Below are positions 58,168 through 61,491 of a DNA stretch of 61,491 nt, piece after piece; positions within the stretch are counted from its first letter, which is position 1, and each line of letters begins with the position of its first letter. The stretch spans positions 1 to 61,491 of the forward strand of contig NZ_CAUUWA010000006.1 in NCBI RefSeq assembly GCF_963548695.1. Reading direction: 5' to 3'. The stretch comes from an uncultured Fretibacterium sp. (GTDB taxonomy: Bacteria; Synergistota; Synergistia; Synergistales; Aminobacteriaceae). The translations under genes and the position numbers were made by a program. The notes beneath the pieces were generated by a model. It made no database searches. It was not told the DNA's origin and worked only from the letters and a program-made list of their open reading frames with translations.

Positions 58168-59262
58168 CTATTGCGCCCCCCAGACGCCCTTTGCCAGAAT
58201 ACGCTGCAGATCCTGAGGGTCATAGGCGTAGGTCAGCGCCGTCTCCAAAGAGAGCTCCCCACTTTTAACCAAATCCGAGAGCTTCTGCTCCATCGTATGC
58301 ATCCCGATATTGGCCCCGGTCTGAATCAGAGTACGGATCTGGCTGCTCTTCCCCTCCCGAATGCAGTTGCGCACCGCGGGGTTGGCGAGCAGCAGTTCGG
58401 TCGCGCAGACTCGCCCGCCGGACTCCCCCTTGGGGATGAGCTGCTGCGAACAGATGCCCAGGAGGACGGAGGCGAGCTGCACCCGAATCTGCATCTGTTG
58501 GTGAGCCGGGAAGACATCGATCAGGCGGTCGAGGGACTGCGCCGCGTCCTGGGTGTGCAGCGTCCCCAGGACCAGGTGCCCCGTCTCCGCCGCCGTGATC
58601 GCCGCCGCGATGGTCTCCAGGTCCCGGAGCTCCCCTATCAGGATAACATCCGGGTCCTGGCGCAGGGCGCGGCGCAGCCCCTCGGCGAAGCTGGAGGTAT
58701 CCGTCCCTATTTCCCGCTGGTGAATCAGGCACCGTTTCGAGCGGTGCACGTACTCGATGGGGTCCTCGATCGTGATGATGTGTTCGAAGCGGGTCGCGTT
58801 GATCTCGTTGATGAGCGCGGCCAAAGTCGTGCTCTTACCATGCCCCGTGGGGCCCGTCACCAGGAAGAGCCCCCGTCGCTTGCGGACGACCTCCTTCAGG
58901 ACCACAGGGAGCTTCAACTCCTCAACTGACCGAATGTGAACGGGGATCAGACGAAAGGCCGCCGCCATGCCGTGAGACTCGAAAAAACAATTCCCGCGGA
59001 ACCGGGCCTCGACCCCGTCCGACCCCGTGTAGGTAAAGCTGAAGTCCAGCTCCTTCTCATTCTTGAAGGTATCCAGCCGCTCCTTGTGCATCACCTCCAG
59101 CAGGGCGCGTTCAACATCCAGGCCCGTCGGGATCCCGGCCCCCTCGACATACCTCAGACTCCCGTCGATACGGATCACCGGAAGGACCCCCACGCCGATG
59201 TGCAGGTCGCTGGCATTTTGAAGAATAACCTCGTTCAACAAGGCTTTCAGACCAATAGGCAA
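58168..59262 (-). CDS. pilT: pilus retraction ATPase PilT
   Basis: PilT hexamers power pilus retraction and twitching. The 364-residue protein shows LNEVILQNASDLHIGVG near the N-terminus, Walker A GPTGHGKST near 135 (His where Ser is usual, still a valid P-loop), the Asp box TIEDPIEYVH near 164, Walker B LRQDPDVILIGELRDLET near 198, and the PilT-specific AVRNCIREGKSSQI near 300, required for retraction in the family. The length is normal for PilT. Confidence 0.94.
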   Translation of the reverse strand: MPIGLKALLNEVILQNASDLHIGVGVLPVIRIDGSLRYVEGAGIPTGLDVERALLEVMHKERLDTFKNEKELDFSFTYTGSDGVEARFRGNCFFESHGMAAAFRLIPVHIRSVEELKLPVVLKEVVRKRRGLFLVTGPTGHGKSTTLAALINEINATRFEHIITIEDPIEYVHRSKRCLIHQREIGTDTSSFAEGLRRALRQDPDVILIGELRDLETIAAAITAAETGHLVLGTLHTQDAAQSLDRLIDVFPAHQQMQIRVQLASVLLGICSQQLIPKGESGGRVCATELLLANPAVRNCIREGKSSQIRTLIQTGANIGMHTMEQKLSDLVKSGELSLETALTYAYDPQDLQRILAKGVWGAQ

Positions 59263-59428
59263 GATAAAGGCCTCCTAACAAAACAATTTTGCTCGAAGCG
59301 GGCGATAATCCCTAAGGGCCCGCCCCAACAGCATCCGCAGAATCCGTCATCTTGAAAAATCTCCTCCGCTTGAAAAATCTCCTCCGCCCACAGTCCGGAA
59401 TCTTCAGCGGAGAAAACGGGCACGGCGG

Positions 59429-61491
59429 CTAAAGCGTGGTGGTAAAGACCTCCTCCAGCGAGGTGTGTCCCGCCAGGGCGTTGTTGATCCCGGACTGTCG
59501 CAGGGTCTTCATCCCCCGCTTGATGGCCTCGGTGCGGAGCTGGATATTGCTGACCCCCTCCAGGATCATGCGCCGCAGATCGTCGTCCACCATCATGATC
59601 TCATAGATGCCGCGGCGCCCCTTGTAGCCGTTGCGGCACTCGTTGCAGCCACGGGGCCGAAACGCATGGGTCCCCACCGGGACGTTCAGCGTCTCGCACA
59701 TGTTCGCGTTCAGCTCGTACTCCTCACGACAGATAGGACACAGGCGCCGCACCAGGCGCTGGGCGATGACCCCGGACAGCGACGCGGAGACAAGGAAGGG
59801 CGGAACCCCCATGTCGATCATACGGGTTGCGGCGCTCGGCGCGTCGTTCGTGTGCAGGGTCGAGAGCACGAAGTGCCCGGTGAGGGCCGCGCGGATGGCT
59901 ATCTGCGCCGTCTTCTGGTCGCGGATCTCTCCCACCATGACCTTGTCCGGGTCCTGCCGCAGGATGGAGCGCAGGGCGGACTCGAACGTCAGGCCCGCCT
60001 TCTCGTTGACGTGGACCTGGTTGATCCCCGCGACGGAGAACTCCACAGGGTCCTCGACCGTGATGATGTTGACGTCCGGCTGGTTGATCTTCTGAAGCAT
60101 CGAGTAGAGCGTCGTCGATTTGCCGCTGCCCGTCGGGCCCGTCACCAACATGATACCCCACGGCATGCTGCAGAACAGGTCGATCTTCTCCATGTCGTCC
60201 GCCTCGAGCCCCAGGCGATCCAGCCCCACGGAGGAGCTCTCCTGGTCCAGGATACGAAGAACGACCTTCTCCCCGTTCATGGTGGGCAACACGCTGACGC
60301 GGAGGTCGATGCGCCGGCCGTCCACTCGGATTAGGATGCGGCCGTCCTGGGGCTTGCGCTTCTCCGCGATGTCCATGCCGCTCATGATCTTGAGGCGGGC
60401 GGATACGGAGGGGTGCAGGGCCACGGGATAGTCGAACGCATTGTAGAGCTGGCCGTCCACGCGGAAGCGCACGCGCGCCATCTTCTCGTAGACCTCGACG
60501 TGAATGTCCGACGCCCCCTCGCGCACGGCCTGCTGCAGGAGGTTGCTGACCAGCTGGATGACCGGGGCCTCATCTGAAGCGGCATCGAAGTCGAGCTCGA
60601 GGTCCTGTCCCAGGTCCGTATCCACCTCCTCGATGGCCTCCTCGAGGTTGTTCTGGAGGTTGTAGAGACGGTCCAGGTTCTGTTGGATGTCGGACGCGGT
60701 CGCGATCCCGACCTTCAGGTTTCGGCCCGTGAGCATCCGCACCTCGTCCTGGCCCAGAAGGTCCAGGGGATTGGACATCGCCACGAGCAGCAGATCGTCC
60801 TCCATGATGGAGAGCGGTATCAGGCTGAGGCGCTCCGCCACAGCGCGGGGCACCAGTCGGATGGCCTCGGGCATGGGACGGTAGCGCGTCAAGGTAAACA
60901 GGGGCAGCTTCAGCTGGGTGGATAGGGCCTCGGCCAGGCGCGTCTCCGAGATAAAATTCTCGGAGACCAGGACCTCTCCAAGTTTTTTTTCGCTTCCGCG
61001 CTGTATCTGCAACGCCCGAACCAGCTGAGACTCGTCGATGACCCCCGCCTGGACCAGGATATCGCCCAGCTTGGGCTGATGGGCATGCAGCGAGGCAAAA
61101 CTGGGTATTATGGCATGCTCGGCCCCCTCGGGCTCAGGTGCTGGGGCAGGAGCAGGGGGCACGGGCGCGGCGGCCGGCTGAACGGGCGCAACGATCGGCT
61201 GAACAGGCGCAACGGCCGGCTGCGCGGCCGCAACAGGCGGCTGAGCGGGCGCAACGGCCGGCTGAGCGGGCGCAACGGCCGGCTGAGCGGGGGCAACGGG
61301 CGGTTGAGCGGCCGCGACAGGCGGCTGAGCAGGCGCAACGGCCGGCTGCACAGGCGCAACGGCCGGCTGAGCGGGCGCAACGGCCGGCTGCACAGGCGCA
61401 ACGGCCGGCTGAGCGGGCGCAACGGGCGGCTGAGCGGGCGCAACGGCCGGCTGAGCGGGCGCAACGGCCGGCTGCACAGGCGCAACGGCCG
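59429..61491 (-). CDS. pilB: pilus assembly ATPase PilB, 5' end cut by the window
   Basis: PilB drives pilus extension. After a long Pro/Ala/Gln/Val repeat region that runs off the window edge, a GspE N-terminal (MshEN-type) domain begins near LGDILVQAGVIDESQLV, then the ATPase domain with DIHVEVYEKMARVRFRVDG, Walker A GPTGSGKST, VEDPVEFSVAGINQVHVNEKAG, ILRQDPDKVMVGEIRD, and a CPIC...CNEC zinc site of the kind also seen in the GspE here. The true start lies outside the window; the first in-window ATG-like codon is only an internal repeat codon. Confidence 0.92.
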   Translation of the reverse strand, partial: AVAPVQPAVAPAQPAVAPAQPPVAPAQPAVAPVQPAVAPAQPAVAPVQPAVAPAQPPVAAAQPPVAPAQPAVAPAQPAVAPAQPPVAAAQPAVAPVQPIVAPVQPAAAPVPPAPAPAPEPEGAEHAIIPSFASLHAHQPKLGDILVQAGVIDESQLVRALQIQRGSEKKLGEVLVSENFISETRLAEALSTQLKLPLFTLTRYRPMPEAIRLVPRAVAERLSLIPLSIMEDDLLLVAMSNPLDLLGQDEVRMLTGRNLKVGIATASDIQQNLDRLYNLQNNLEEAIEEVDTDLGQDLELDFDAASDEAPVIQLVSNLLQQAVREGASDIHVEVYEKMARVRFRVDGQLYNAFDYPVALHPSVSARLKIMSGMDIAEKRKPQDGRILIRVDGRRIDLRVSVLPTMNGEKVVLRILDQESSSVGLDRLGLEADDMEKIDLFCSMPWGIMLVTGPTGSGKSTTLYSMLQKINQPDVNIITVEDPVEFSVAGINQVHVNEKAGLTFESALRSILRQDPDKVMVGEIRDQKTAQIAIRAALTGHFVLSTLHTNDAPSAATRMIDMGVPPFLVSASLSGVIAQRLVRRLCPICREEYELNANMCETLNVPVGTHAFRPRGCNECRNGYKGRRGIYEIMMVDDDLRRMILEGVSNIQLRTEAIKRGMKTLRQSGINNALAGHTSLEEVFTTTL
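61130..61491 (-). repeat. Pro/Ala-rich tandem repeat in the pilB 5' region
   Basis: Repeating units of about 21 bases encode QPAVAPA and QPAVAPV variants, probably a flexible linker at the N-terminus of PilB. The array continues to the last base of the window, so its full length is unknown. Confidence 0.85.

Noticed and set aside
61130..61491. CRISPR-like repeat array at the right edge
   Set aside because: The repeats are contiguous and encode Pro/Ala repeats within pilB.

Overview
The window looks like chromosomal DNA from a GC-rich, diderm (Gram-negative-type), anaerobic bacterium, most plausibly of the phylum Synergistota (a Fretibacterium-like organism). Reasons: lipid A genes (lpxI, lpxB, lpxK, an lptF/G permease, an MsbA-like exporter), Firmicutes-like traits (short HisG with HisZ, a CtsR-type repressor), a four-subunit ferredoxin-dependent 2-oxoacid oxidoreductase, and Rpn-family nuclease genes with Gly/Ala/Glu/Arg repeat tails. 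This assignment is inferred from gene content, not from a marker-gene search.

Left arm, 0.5-12.5 kb: a tightly coupled histidine operon (hisZ-G-C-B-A-F-IE and a PHP phosphatase) without hisH or hisD; a 12-codon coupled ORF sits where hisH is often found. A leftward block follows: infC (probable AUA start), rpmI, rplT, pheS, pheT, a coiled-coil gene and zapA, with terminator-type hairpins in the infC and pheS leaders.

12.9-24.2 kb: a rightward envelope cluster. It encodes a DUF4139 protein, a membrane protein with a degenerate GGDEF domain, an LptF/G permease, LpxI, LpxB, an LpxB-like glycosyltransferase, an MsbA-like ABC exporter, and an LpxK fused to a second LpxB-like glycosyltransferase domain.

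39.8-24.1 kb (leftward): a type II secretion operon headed by an O-antigen-ligase-like membrane protein: gspJ, K, L, M, N, C, I, D, E, F, then G and H. A lower-GC type II restriction-modification pair is inserted between gspF and gspG, and an array of perfect palindromes lies in the 5' end of gspK.

40-43 kb: a lower-GC accessory island with a two-gene ABC-type ATPase plus PD-(D/E)XK-like protein cassette (a candidate uncharacterised defence module), a Fic gene and a ctsR-like gene. From 43 to 48 kb runs a coupled def-fmt-P-loop ATPase block, then the 2-oxoacid:ferredoxin oxidoreductase operon ending at a strong terminator.

48-56 kb: a DnaJ-domain membrane protein interrupted at a T7 run, a tRNA-Leu(AAG) with clear promoter and terminator, an MgtC-like and cation/proton antiporter pair, a class II aldolase, then a repeat-rich zone with two intact Rpn genes, one Rpn 3' fragment in a ~395-bp direct duplication, a truncated NYN-domain gene, and two copies of a 112-bp element with 11-bp inverted ends. 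The right end (56.2-61.5 kb) is a leftward type IV pilus cluster pilB (cut by the window edge), pilT, pilC and a pilin gene.
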